Shown in pieces: positions 16,221 through 24,149 of a stretch of DNA of 64,000 nucleotides. Each line of letters opens with the position of its first letter. The first letter of the stretch is position 1. The notes below the pieces were generated by a model, which was not told the DNA's origin, did not search any database, and saw nothing but the letters and a program-made list of their open reading frames with translations. Source of the DNA: Planctomycetota bacterium (GTDB lineage: Bacteria; Planctomycetota; UBA1135; UBA2386); contig JACKIC010000002.1 in the NCBI GenBank assembly GCA_020638655.1, positions 558,001-622,000 of the forward strand. The letters are read 5' to 3'. The position numbers and the translations under genes are program-made.

Positions 16221-18128
16221 TCAATGCGGATGGCCGCAGCAGTCGTCGCCCTTCGGCGGCGCGAGCGGCGCGGACGCGACCGGCACGAACTGCGCGTCGC
16301 CGTGATCGTGCCCGTGATCGTGGTGGTGATGATGATGGTGGTGGTCGTGGTCGTCGCCGCAACAGCCGGCCGTGTGGCCGTGGCCGAGGTTGGCCGGCGA
16401 TTCGAACAGGCGCTCGAGGAACGGGCGCACGCCCTGGCGCAGCAGCGACAGCAGGAACACCAGTCCCAGCGCGCCGAGCGCGAGCCACGCGAGCGTGCCG
16501 GGTTCGTGGGCAAGGTCGGACAGCGACGGCACGACGGGACTCGGCACCAACCAGTTCGCCAGGTAGCCGAGGGCGACTGCGCCAATCCACATGGCGACGG
16601 CGAACACGAATGCGGTGCGGCCGCCGTGCAGCCTGGCGAGCACGCCGAACGTGGTGACGTTGGTCGCCGGACCGGTGAGCAGGAACGCCAGCACGGCGCC
16701 GGGCGACAGGCCCTGCACGAGCAGCATCGCGGCGAGCGGCGTGCTGCCCGTGGCGCAGACGTAGATCGGCAGGCCGAGCAGCGCGGCGACGGGCACGTCG
16801 AGGCCGGGCGGCAGCCCCGCGATCCAGTCGCGGTCGACGTAGGGCATCAGCATCGCCGACAGCACCAGGCCGGCGAGGATCCACGTCGCGGTGTTGTCGA
16901 CGGCGGGCCCGAAGCCGAACTGCACCGCGGTGCGCAGTCGCGCGCCGAGGCCGGTGGGCGTGTCCTCGGGCAGCGCGCCGACCGGCGAGTCGGGAGCCGC
17001 ACCGCGCGCCTTGCTCCACATGCCGACCAGCGTGCCGACACCGAGCGCCAGCACCGCGGCCATGCCGACGCGCACCAGCGCCACCTCGCCGCCCATGAGC
17101 TGCCACGTGAGCGCCACGGCGGCGAGTTCGAGTTCGGGCGTCGCCACCAGGAACGCGATCGCCGCGGTGATCGCGGTGCCCTGGCGGATCAGTTCGCGGT
17201 AGATCGGCACCACGCCGCACGAGCACACGGGCAGCGGCAGGCCGACGGCGACGCCGCGCAGCGCCTGCATCAGCACGGGGCCCTTGGTCATGCGGCGCAG
17301 CCAATTGGCCGGCAGGAACGCGTGGCACAGGCCGACCAGCAGGAACGCGAGCAGCAGCGCCGGCGCCGATTCGAGCGCGAGCCGCAGGAACACGTCGAGC
17401 GGCGCGTGTTTGGCCTGCTCGGGGAAGTGGTCGTGGATCACGATCCACAGCACGACCGCGGCGATCGCGGCGCCGCCGACCGAGGCGATGCGGAAGCGGC
17501 CCTGTTCGCGCGGCGCGGGGATGTGGGAGTGCAGCACGACGTGCAACAGCGAGCCCACTAGCAGGCCCTGTAGCAGCGCGAGGCCGCCTTGCGAGGTCTC
17601 GTCGAGCAGGTTGCCGCCGAGCGTGTAGCCGAAGATGGTGGCGCCGACGCTCGTCAGCGTGATCAGGATCGCCGGCAGGAAGCCGAGCGTGCGCGGCACG
17701 ATCCACCAGATGCCGACGCCCTCGGGGATGCGGTGCAGGATGATCGCCCAGGCGGTGACCTCGTGCAGGTGGTCGTGGTCGCCGTGGTGTTCGATGTGGC
17801 TGCCGTCGGTGAGGAACAGCCCGTCGAGGCACGCGTGCGCGGCGATGCCGAGGATCGCGAGCCACAGCACCGTGCGCCGCAGGTTGGGATCGCCGCGGTG
17901 CAACTGCCGTTCGGCGAGCATCGGCAACAGGAACCCGGCGAGCGCCAGCGGCAGCACCAGCCAGCCGCCCTGTTCGGCGGACTCGGGCAACAGGTGCAGC
18001 AGCGCGAAGCCGGCGATCGTCAGCAGGCAGAAGCTGTCGAGCACGACCGTCGACCACGCGTGGCGCCGCGCCAGCCAGACCAGCAGCGGGCCGAGCGCGA
18101 GCGCCAGGAAACTCAGGGCCAGGTACAC
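16221..18128 (-). CDS. ZIP-like domain fused to SO_0444/ArsP-type permease with His-rich tail
   Basis: The 635-residue membrane protein has three parts. Residues 1-235 look like a ZIP metal transporter: H45-L-L-P-E49, H98-A-C-L-D-G and the ZIP signature-like H132-R-I-P-E-G, with a His-rich loop H-I-E-H-H-G-D-H-D-H-L-H near 111-122. Residues 245-590 match the DUF318 permease group that includes ArsP and the SO_0444 Cu/Zn efflux proteins, shown by P-V-C302-S-C304-G-V-V-P-I-Y. The C-terminus has C-C-G-D-D-H-D, a run of eight His, more HD/HG pairs, and a final C-C-G-H-P-H. Zn or Cu is the likely substrate; direction is unknown. I chose the GTG at 18128 because a -35/-10 pair ends 6 bases before it. 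The open frame upstream is antisense to other genes. It is divergent from the His-rich protein gene. Confidence 0.8.
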   Translation of the reverse strand: MYLALSFLALALGPLLVWLARRHAWSTVVLDSFCLLTIAGFALLHLLPESAEQGGWLVLPLALAGFLLPMLAERQLHRGDPNLRRTVLWLAILGIAAHACLDGLFLTDGSHIEHHGDHDHLHEVTAWAIILHRIPEGVGIWWIVPRTLGFLPAILITLTSVGATIFGYTLGGNLLDETSQGGLALLQGLLVGSLLHVVLHSHIPAPREQGRFRIASVGGAAIAAVVLWIVIHDHFPEQAKHAPLDVFLRLALESAPALLLAFLLVGLCHAFLPANWLRRMTKGPVLMQALRGVAVGLPLPVCSCGVVPIYRELIRQGTAITAAIAFLVATPELELAAVALTWQLMGGEVALVRVGMAAVLALGVGTLVGMWSKARGAAPDSPVGALPEDTPTGLGARLRTAVQFGFGPAVDNTATWILAGLVLSAMLMPYVDRDWIAGLPPGLDVPVAALLGLPIYVCATGSTPLAAMLLVQGLSPGAVLAFLLTGPATNVTTFGVLARLHGGRTAFVFAVAMWIGAVALGYLANWLVPSPVVPSLSDLAHEPGTLAWLALGALGLVFLLSLLRQGVRPFLERLFESPANLGHGHTAGCCGDDHDHHHHHHHHDHGHDHGDAQFVPVASAPLAPPKGDDCCGHPH

Positions 18129-18134
18129 CGGGCC

Positions 18135-18163
18135 ATCTTGTGCCTTCGCGGGGCCGACTGCAA
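18135..18163 (-). promoter_or_regulatory. Promoter of the ZIP/permease fusion gene
   Basis: The minus strand has -35 TTGCAG (18158-18163), a 17-bp spacer and -10 CAAGAT (18135-18140), ending 6 bases before the GTG start. It is back to back with the promoter at 18186-18214, so one regulator bound between 18164 and 18185 could control both directions. No obvious Zur-type palindrome was seen. Confidence 0.5.
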
Positions 18164-18185
18164 ATGTCGCCGTGACGCCCAGGCC

Positions 18186-18214
18186 TTGCGGTCGCGCCGT
18201 CCGTGCCCTACACC
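18186..18214 (+). promoter_or_regulatory. Promoter of the metal-uptake operon
   Basis: The -35 TTGCGG (18186-18191) and -10 TACACC (18209-18214) are 17 bp apart. The -10 ends 10 bases before the GTG start at 18225. The same -35 hexamer precedes mnmA. Confidence 0.5.
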
Positions 18215-18224
18215 CGGCGCCGTC

Positions 18225-18674
18225 GTGAAGTCCGTCCGTCGCTCCGCCGCATCCGTCGTCCGCCGCCCGGCCTTGGGTTGCTGGCTCGCGGTCGCGGCGT
18301 TGCTGCTGCGGCTGTTGTTGCCGGGACTGCACGACCACGGGGCGCACGCGCACGGCCACGCCCATGCGCACGCAGGTCCGGCGGTCGCCTGCTCGTGTGG
18401 ACACCATCACGCGCAGGCGCCGCGCGGCGCCGACCGCAAGGATGTGCCCGACGCCGGCGAGGTCGAACACGAAGCGTGCGGCGGGTGCCTGGCGTGTGAG
18501 CTCGAGCAGTTCGCGCCGATCGTGGACGTCGGCGCGCCGACGTTCGCGCCGCTGGGATTCGCCTGCGTCGGGACCCTGCGCTGCCCCCAAGGTCCGTTGG
18601 TCATCGCGCAGGAACAGGGAACGCAGCACGCGCGCGCGCCGCCTCTGGCCGGCGACTGCATGCGTCGGTCCTGA
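18225..18674 (+). CDS. His/Cys-rich small membrane protein, DUF2946-like
   Basis: The 149-residue protein has one N-terminal hydrophobic helix (about 18-34), then a dense His block (H36-D-H and repeated A-H/G-H to residue 50), C-S-C-G-H-H-H at 56-62, and C-G-G-C-L-A-C at 85-91. The helix followed by a His patch and a C-x-x-C region resembles the DUF2946 family, which often sits beside metal transport genes. A role in binding or handing over zinc or copper at the outer face of the membrane is inferred. The start is GTG at 18225. It is the first gene of the plus-strand island and divergent from the ZIP/permease fusion. Confidence 0.65.
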   Translation: MKSVRRSAASVVRRPALGCWLAVAALLLRLLLPGLHDHGAHAHGHAHAHAGPAVACSCGHHHAQAPRGADRKDVPDAGEVEHEACGGCLACELEQFAPIVDVGAPTFAPLGFACVGTLRCPQGPLVIAQEQGTQHARAPPLAGDCMRRS

Positions 18675-18761
18675 GCGAGGCGTCCGCCGGCAACGACCCG
18701 CGGCGACCGCGCCGCGCCATGACCGTGGCCCGTGGTCTCGCCAGTGGTCGTGCCCCTTCCG

Positions 18762-19298
18762 ATGATCGATTCTTCCGTGGCCCCCGAAGTGGGGGCTCCC
18801 TCGGCGCTGCACGCGCCGTTCGCCGTGCCGCGCGCGGCCGTCGAACGCGCGCGGTCCGTCGCCCGCCGGCTCGCCGGCTGCGACCACGTCGCCGACGACA
18901 TCCTGCAGGACGCCCTGATCGCGGCGTGGCAGCTGGCCGCGCCGCCACCGGCGCCGGGCGCCTGGCTGCTGCGCGCCGTGGTGTTGCGGTGCCGCCAGGC
19001 GCACCGCGCCGCGCGTCGCCGGCGACAACACGAACACAACGCGGGCTGTCACCTGCATCGCGGCTGCGACAACCCGCTGCACCACGCGGTCGCGCACGAG
19101 CTGGGGGACCGGCTCGCGCAGGCGCTGTCGCGACTGCCCGCCGAGCAACAGCAGGCCTTCGAACTCTACGTCGACACGGGCCTCGACTACGCGGGCGTCG
19201 CTGCCGCGCTCGCGGTGCCGCTCGGCACGGTGCGGTCGCGCCTGCACCGCGCGCGGCTGGCGCTGCTCGCCAACGTCGGCGCGGGCGGGAGCGCCTGA
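18762..19298 (+). CDS. ECF sigma factor with His/Cys-rich linker
   Basis: This 178-residue protein has sigma region 2 (about 22-88, with D-H-V-A-D-D-I-L-Q-D-A) and region 4 (about 115-172, with L-P-A-E-Q-Q-Q-A-F and the helix-turn-helix V-P-L-G-T-V-R-S-R-L-H-R-A-R). Between them, where ECF factors usually have an acidic linker, it has H90, H92, C96, H97, H99, C102, H107, H108 and H112. That composition suggests direct metal binding, by analogy with the metal-sensing CorE group whose Cys-rich region is at the C-terminus. No anti-sigma gene is adjacent. The ATG at 18762 is preferred; a GTG at 18732 is in frame. It sits between the His-rich protein and the porin-like gene. Confidence 0.85.
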   Translation: MIDSSVAPEVGAPSALHAPFAVPRAAVERARSVARRLAGCDHVADDILQDALIAAWQLAAPPPAPGAWLLRAVVLRCRQAHRAARRRRQHEHNAGCHLHRGCDNPLHHAVAHELGDRLAQALSRLPAEQQQAFELYVDTGLDYAGVAAALAVPLGTVRSRLHRARLALLANVGAGGSA

Positions 19299-19352
19299 AT
19301 ACGCAGATCTCCGGAACTCGCGCTGCGCCGCCGGCACCCTGTCGGCAACGCC

Positions 19353-20729
19353 ATGACCAGAACGAAGCTCCTCGCCGTCGTGCCGCTGCTGTGCCCAGGT
19401 TCGTTCCTGTTCGCCCAGCAAGCCATCCAGCAGCCCGCCCAGCAGCCCGCCGAGGACGCCGCGCGGCGGGCCGCGCTCGAGCGCGCCGTTGCCGAGCTTC
19501 CCACGGGGCCCACGGCGGTCGGCGCGCTGCAGGGCAGCGCCGCGCCGACCGCGCCGACGCTGCGCCTCGTCGACCTGAGCCTGGACCTGATGACCGCCGC
19601 GGGGTGGTCGAGCGAACCCGACGACGTGCTCGCGGACCTGCAGGGCGGCGGACACGACCCCAAGAAGCGCGGATTCACGCTGCAGCAGGCCGAGCTGTCG
19701 ATGGTCGGCGCCGTCGACCCGTACTTCACGGGTCACCTGCACCTGGTCGCGCTGCTCGATCCCGACGAGGGCGAGACCAACGTCGAGCTCGAGGAGGCCT
19801 ACCTGCGCTCGCTCGCGTTGCCCGGCGGGTTGCAGCTCAAGGCCGGCACCTACCTCACCGAGTTCGGCCGCATCAACGACCGCCACCCGCACCAGTGGGA
19901 CTTCCAGGACCAGCCCGTGATCCATACGCGCGTGTTCGGCGCCGACGGCATGCGCGGCCCCGGCGCGCGCCTCTCGTGGCTGCTGCCCACCGAGCACTAC
20001 GTCGAGGTGATTGCGGGCGTGCAGAACGCCAACGGCGAGACGATGACGAGCTTCCTCGCCAACGACGAGGTCTACGAAGAGCGACCGATCGGCGGCCGCG
20101 CGTTCGTCGAACGTCCGACGCGCAGCGCCGCGGACCTCGTCTACACGGGCCGCGCGATGACGACGTTCGCGCTCGGCGACGACGAGAACCTCGACCTCGG
20201 CGCCTCGGCCGTGTTCGGGCCCAACGCCACCGGCGAGGGGGCCGACACGATGATTTACGGTGCTGACTTCGCGTTCGTGTGGCGCCCCGAGCACGGCGAG
20301 CGCGGCTGGCCGTTCCTGAAGGTGCAGGGCGAGTACGTCGCGCGCGCGTTCGACGCCGCGGCGCAGGTCGACGACACAGACCCGATGGCCCCCGTGACCG
20401 TGCCCGGCGCGACGCTGCGCGACCAGGGCTGTTACCTGCAGGGACTCTATGGCTTCACGCCGGGCTGGACGCTGGGCCTGCGGCTCGACTGGGCCGGCGG
20501 CAGCGGCGACAGCTACCTGCGCGACAGCCAGCAGTTCGGCCGCGAGCTGGACCCGTACCGCAGCGACCGCGTGCGACTCACGCCGATGCTCGCCTACCAC
20601 CCGTCGGAGTTCTCGCGCATCCGTCTGCAATACGACTACGACCACGCCGACGACCTCGACCGCGACGCGCATTCGGTGTGGCTCGGCTTCGAGATCCTGA
20701 TCGGCGCGCATCCGCCCCACTCCTACTGA
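19353..20729 (+). CDS. Outer-membrane porin-like protein of the metal operon
   Basis: The 458-residue protein begins with a signal peptide (cleavage near A-Q-Q after residue 20) and a Q/P-rich stretch. The rest alternates hydrophobic and polar residues as in a beta-barrel: T-L-R-L-V-D-L-S-L-D-L, L-K-A-G-T-Y-L-T-E-F-G-R, and repeated long acidic loops. The segment around F-G-R-I-N-D-R-H-P-H-Q-W resembles proteins found next to zinc ABC importers and annotated as zinc-regulated outer-membrane proteins. No TonB box or plug domain is evident. A role in letting Zn2+ cross the outer membrane is inferred from the ZnuABC genes that follow 13 bases later. Loops contain many Asp, Glu and His. Confidence 0.7.
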   Translation: MTRTKLLAVVPLLCPGSFLFAQQAIQQPAQQPAEDAARRAALERAVAELPTGPTAVGALQGSAAPTAPTLRLVDLSLDLMTAAGWSSEPDDVLADLQGGGHDPKKRGFTLQQAELSMVGAVDPYFTGHLHLVALLDPDEGETNVELEEAYLRSLALPGGLQLKAGTYLTEFGRINDRHPHQWDFQDQPVIHTRVFGADGMRGPGARLSWLLPTEHYVEVIAGVQNANGETMTSFLANDEVYEERPIGGRAFVERPTRSAADLVYTGRAMTTFALGDDENLDLGASAVFGPNATGEGADTMIYGADFAFVWRPEHGERGWPFLKVQGEYVARAFDAAAQVDDTDPMAPVTVPGATLRDQGCYLQGLYGFTPGWTLGLRLDWAGGSGDSYLRDSQQFGRELDPYRSDRVRLTPMLAYHPSEFSRIRLQYDYDHADDLDRDAHSVWLGFEILIGAHPPHSY

Positions 20730-20742
20730 ATCACCGGCGACC

Positions 20743-21783
20743 ATGAACATGCTCCGCGTCATCGTCCGTGTCTCTTCGCTGCTGCTCGCCTGGGCGCCGC
20801 TCGCCGCACAACACGAGGTGGTCGCCACCACGGGCGACGTGGCCGCGTTGTGCCGCGCGGTCGGCGGCGACGCGATCTCGGTCACGTGCCTGTCGCGCGC
20901 AGGCGAGGACCCTCACTTCGTCGCCGCGCGGCCGAGCATGACGCGCACCCTGGCGGGCGCCGAACTGCTGGTCGAGACGGGGCGCGAGCTCGAGATCGGT
21001 TGGCTGCCCGTGCTCGTGCAGCAGTGCCGCAACGCCGTCGTGCAGCCGGGGGCGGTCGGGCGCTTCGTCGCCGCCGACCACGTGCCTGCGCTCGGCGTGC
21101 CGAGCGGCACCGTCGACCGGCGCGACGGGGACGTGCACGCGGGTGGCAACCCGCACTTCCTGCTCGACCCGCTGTGCGGCCTGCTCGTCGCCCGCGCGCT
21201 GCGCGAGCGCTTCGCGACCCTGTGGCCCAGCGAGGCCGAGGCCTACACCGCGCGATTGGACACCTTCGAGCGGCAGCTCGCGGTGGCGATGGTCGGCGAG
21301 AAGGTCGCGACGCGCTACGGGAACGACGCCGAGAAGCTGGCGCGCCTGTTCGCGGCCGGCAAGCTGCCGGCACTGCTGAAGGCGCAGGGGGATCTCGAGG
21401 ACTTCGGCGGCTGGTTCGCGGCTATGAACCCGCTGCGCGGTGCGCGCGTGGTCGCCGAGCACGATCTGTGGCCCTACTTCGCTGAGCGCTTCGGTGTGTC
21501 GGTGATCGGCTTCTTCGAACCCAAGCCCGGCGTCGCACCCACGGCGCGCCACCTCGCCGACCTCGTCGAACGCATGCGGCACGACCACGTCGCGGCGATC
21601 CTGTCGGTCCCGTACTTCTCGCCGCGTCACGCGGCGGCGATGGCCGAGCGCACCGGGGCGCGCATCGCGTCGATGGAGCATCAGCCCGGCGCGCGTGGTT
21701 CGACCGGGGACTACTTGGCGTTCGTGGACTGGAACGTGCGCGCGGTGGTCGGCGCGTTGAGCCCGCCGGAGGGCAGGCGTTGA
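20743..21783 (+). CDS. Metal ABC transporter substrate-binding protein (ZnuA-like)
   Basis: The 346-residue periplasmic protein has a signal peptide (cleavage near A-A-Q22). It shows the cluster A-I binding protein pattern for Zn or Mn. One metal His is H58 in G-E-D-P-H-F, another is in G-G-N-P-H-F-L-L-D-P, and a third is likely in V-A-E-H-D-L-W-P-Y-F. The final metal ligand is probably an acidic residue or His near H-Q-P-G. The His-rich loop typical of many ZnuA proteins is missing; a shorter R-R-D-G-D-V-H-A-G replaces it. Its stop overlaps the TTG start of the ATPase gene. Confidence 0.9.
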   Translation: MNMLRVIVRVSSLLLAWAPLAAQHEVVATTGDVAALCRAVGGDAISVTCLSRAGEDPHFVAARPSMTRTLAGAELLVETGRELEIGWLPVLVQQCRNAVVQPGAVGRFVAADHVPALGVPSGTVDRRDGDVHAGGNPHFLLDPLCGLLVARALRERFATLWPSEAEAYTARLDTFERQLAVAMVGEKVATRYGNDAEKLARLFAAGKLPALLKAQGDLEDFGGWFAAMNPLRGARVVAEHDLWPYFAERFGVSVIGFFEPKPGVAPTARHLADLVERMRHDHVAAILSVPYFSPRHAAAMAERTGARIASMEHQPGARGSTGDYLAFVDWNVRAVVGALSPPEGRR

Positions 21784-22469
21784 GCGAAGCCTCCGAGCTG
21801 CTCGTCGCCGAACGTCTCGTCGTCGGCCGCGGCGCGCCGCTGTTGGGGCCCGTCGACCTGCGCGTCTGCGCGGGCGAGAGCTGGTTCGTGGTCGGTCCGA
21901 ACGGCAGCGGCAAGACCACCCTCTTGCACACGCTGGTCGGGTTGCTGCGCCCGCTGGGCGGCGAGCTGCGCCTCGGCGAGTGCGTGCGCGATCGCCGCCA
22001 CCTCGGCTTCGTGCCACAAGAGCCGGCCGCCGCCGCGGCGCTGCCGTGCAGCGTGCAGGAGTTCGTCGCCCTGGGCTGCCACACGCCCCCGGGCGCGGCG
22101 ACGCGCGACGCCGTTTCCGCGGGGCTCGAGGCGATGGGGGTCACCGCGCTGCGCTACCGCGACGTGCGCGCGCTGTCCCTGGGGCAGCGGCGCCGCGTCG
22201 CGATCGCGCGCGCGCTGGCGCGGGCGCCGGCGCTGCTGCTGCTCGACGAACCCACCGCCAACCTCGACACGGCCGCCGCCGACCGGCTCGTCGGCGACCT
22301 GCAGGGTCTGTGTGATGCCGGCACGGGCCTCGTGCACGTGAGCCACGACCTGGTCATGACCCGCGCCCACGCGAGCCACATCGCCTGCGTCGCCCACGGG
22401 GCGGTGACGGCAGGGGCCGCGTCGGCGATGGCGGGTCGCCTCGACGCGCTGGTGGAGGCGCAGGGTTGA
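21780..22469 (+). CDS. Metal ABC transporter ATP-binding protein (ZnuC-like)
   Basis: This 229-residue ATPase energises the metal importer. It has Walker A G-P-N-G-S-G-K-T-T-L, the Q-loop in F-V-P-Q-E-P, an ABC signature given as L-S-L-G-Q-R-R-R-V, Walker B L-L-L-L-D-E-P-T-A-N-L-D and the switch His in V-S-H-D-L. The signature lacks the usual second Gly (LSGGQ is LSLGQ), a common variation. Start is TTG at 21780, overlapping znuA by 4 bases. The permease gene starts at its stop codon. Confidence 0.92.
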   Translation: MSEASELLVAERLVVGRGAPLLGPVDLRVCAGESWFVVGPNGSGKTTLLHTLVGLLRPLGGELRLGECVRDRRHLGFVPQEPAAAAALPCSVQEFVALGCHTPPGAATRDAVSAGLEAMGVTALRYRDVRALSLGQRRRVAIARALARAPALLLLDEPTANLDTAAADRLVGDLQGLCDAGTGLVHVSHDLVMTRAHASHIACVAHGAVTAGAASAMAGRLDALVEAQG

Positions 22470-23290
22470 TGGATTCGTCGACCTTCGCGCTGTTCTTCGA
22501 CGTCGTGTTGACGGGCACGCTACTGAGCCTGCTGCTGCCGCTGCTCGGCGCGGCGCTGCTGCTGCGGCGCGAACTGTTCCTCGGCGCCGCGGTGGCCCAG
22601 ACGGGCAGCCTGGGCATCGCCGCGTGGATCGCCGCGGGGCTCGGCGACGGCGCGGGCTCGCTCGGGGCCGGGATGGGCGCCGCGATCGCCGCCGGCGTGA
22701 TCGGCATGCGCTCGGGGACGCCGCGCGGCGGCGGGCTGCAGGCCGGCGCCGCATGGCTGTTTCTGCTGGGCGGCAGCGGCGCGATGCTGCTGTTGGCGGA
22801 CGCCCCGCACGGTATGCAGGCGATCGAACAGCTGCAGCTGTCGTCGTTGCTCGGCGCGACGCGCGGCGACGTCTGGGTCGCGGGAGTGGGGCTGGTGGCG
22901 GTGCTCGCGGCCTTGTTGCTGCGCGGCCGCGTCCTGCTGCTCTGGGCGCTGGATCCCGCCACCGCCACCGTGCACGGTCACCCCGTTCGCACGCTCGATG
23001 CGCTGGCCGGCGCGACGATCGGCGCGGCGCTCGGTTTCTCGATCCACGCGACCGGGTTGCCGTTCACGTTCGGCGCCACGGTGTTGCCGGTGCTGGCCGC
23101 GCGCGAGCTCGTCGGCACGCTGCGCGGGGTGTTGGTGATGGCGCCGTTGCTCGGCGCGGGTGCGTTCGTGACCGCGTGGTGGTGGGCGGACCGGGCCGAC
23201 CTGCCGCCGGGCCAGTGCGCGGTGGTGCTGCTGGCGGGTGCGGTTGCGGTGGCGCGGCTGGCGGCGCGGCTGCGAAGCCGGCCGCGGTGA
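22469..23290 (+). CDS. Metal ABC transporter permease (ZnuB-like)
   Basis: The 273-residue protein has about eight hydrophobic segments, as in cluster A-I permeases for Zn, Mn or Fe. The N-terminal F-F-D-V-V-L-T-G-T-L-L-S and G-A-A-L-L-L-R-R-E-L-F-L segments and the later Q-L-S-S-L-L-G cytoplasmic coupling region match the family. An ATG at 22469 overlaps the preceding TGA by one base; a TTG three bases earlier is also possible. It closes the plus-strand island and converges on the aldolase gene 9 bases away. Confidence 0.9.
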   Translation: MDSSTFALFFDVVLTGTLLSLLLPLLGAALLLRRELFLGAAVAQTGSLGIAAWIAAGLGDGAGSLGAGMGAAIAAGVIGMRSGTPRGGGLQAGAAWLFLLGGSGAMLLLADAPHGMQAIEQLQLSSLLGATRGDVWVAGVGLVAVLAALLLRGRVLLLWALDPATATVHGHPVRTLDALAGATIGAALGFSIHATGLPFTFGATVLPVLAARELVGTLRGVLVMAPLLGAGAFVTAWWWADRADLPPGQCAVVLLAGAVAVARLAARLRSRPR

Positions 23291-23299
23291 CGGCGGCTG

Positions 23300-24007
23300 C
23301 TACAGCGCCGCGGCAGCCGTCGCCGCGCCGAGCGCCGCGCGGGTCTTGGCGGCGCTGCTCGCGGCCTTGGTGTGTGCTTCGACCTTGGCGAGCATGCGCG
23401 CGGCGCGGTCGCGGATCGCGTCGAAGCGGCGCGCGGCGAGGTCCTCGGGAACGAACAGCGACGCGACGAAGCCGAGGCCGAACGCGCCGGCGTCGAGCCA
23501 CGCGCCGATGTTGTCCTCGGTGACGCCGCTGGTCGGGAACACCTTGAGGAACGGCATCGGCCCGCGCAGTGCCTTGAGGTACTCGGCGCCGTTCGCGGGG
23601 CCGGGGAACAGCTTGATCAGGTCGGCGCCGGCGCGGTGCGCGTGCATCATCTCGGTCGGCGTGAACGTGCCCGGCACCGAGACGAGTTCGTGCTGACGGC
23701 AGAAGCTGATCAGCTGCGGGTCGACCACGGGGGAGACCAGGAAGCGCGCGCCCGCACCCATCGCGTCCTTGGCGTCTTCGAGCGACAGCACGGTGCCGGC
23801 GCCGACGACGAGGTCCTGCCGCTCGCTGAGCGCGGCGATGTGGTCGAGGCAGTCGGGCGTGGTCATCGTCACCTCGACGATGCGGATGCCGCCGTCGATC
23901 GCAGCCTGCAGCGCCGGGGCGACGACGGCGGCGTCGTCGCTGCGCAGGATCGCGGAGCAGCGGTACTGGGCGAACGCCGCGAGGGTGGCAGCGCGGGGAG
24001 AGACCAT
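23300..24007 (-). CDS. eda: 2-dehydro-3-deoxy-phosphogluconate / 4-hydroxy-2-oxoglutarate aldolase
   Basis: This 235-residue class I aldolase splits KDPG into pyruvate and glyceraldehyde 3-phosphate (Entner-Doudoroff pathway) and may cleave related sugar acids. The catalytic Glu is in I-V-E-V-T, the Schiff-base Lys in L-I-K-L-F-P-G, and G-A-G-T-V and P-T-S-G-V complete the phosphate site. The C-terminus has an Ala-rich tail of about 25 residues (K-A-A-S-S-A-A-K) not needed for activity. A GGAGGAAA ribosome site lies 6 bases before ATG 24007. No edd is present, so it might serve sugars released by the neighbouring sulfatases. Confidence 0.9.
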   Translation of the reverse strand: MVSPRAATLAAFAQYRCSAILRSDDAAVVAPALQAAIDGGIRIVEVTMTTPDCLDHIAALSERQDLVVGAGTVLSLEDAKDAMGAGARFLVSPVVDPQLISFCRQHELVSVPGTFTPTEMMHAHRAGADLIKLFPGPANGAEYLKALRGPMPFLKVFPTSGVTEDNIGAWLDAGAFGLGFVASLFVPEDLAARRFDAIRDRAARMLAKVEAHTKAASSAAKTRAALGAATAAAAL

Positions 24008-24113
24008 GGCAGTTTCCTCCGGGGGCATCGCGGCCGCGACCGGGTCCGCGGTCGCGGCGACGATGGTCGTGGGTGGCAGAGAGCGAGGTCGGGGGGCCGA
24101 CGGACCGGCAGTT

Positions 24114-24119
24114 AGCTTA
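24114..24119 (-). promoter_or_regulatory. -10-like element TAAGCT upstream of eda
   Basis: TAAGCT on the minus strand predicts a leader of about 100 bases before the strong ribosome site of eda, unlike the near-leaderless genes nearby. The leader is GC-rich and no riboswitch class was recognised in it. Confidence 0.3.
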
Positions 24120-24149
24120 GGAGTGTGGCGGCCGGAAGCGAGAGGTTGC

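Noticed and set aside
16321..16365. Poly-His coding run as a possible microsatellite or contamination with a tagged construct
   Set aside because: It lies within a longer natural D/H/G-rich metal-binding tail with varied codons, continuous with the permease frame.
18129..20885. Minus-strand open frame extending the permease gene to about 1554 codons
   Set aside because: The extension is antisense to the sigma factor and porin-like genes and has shadow-like composition; a promoter lies just before GTG 18128.
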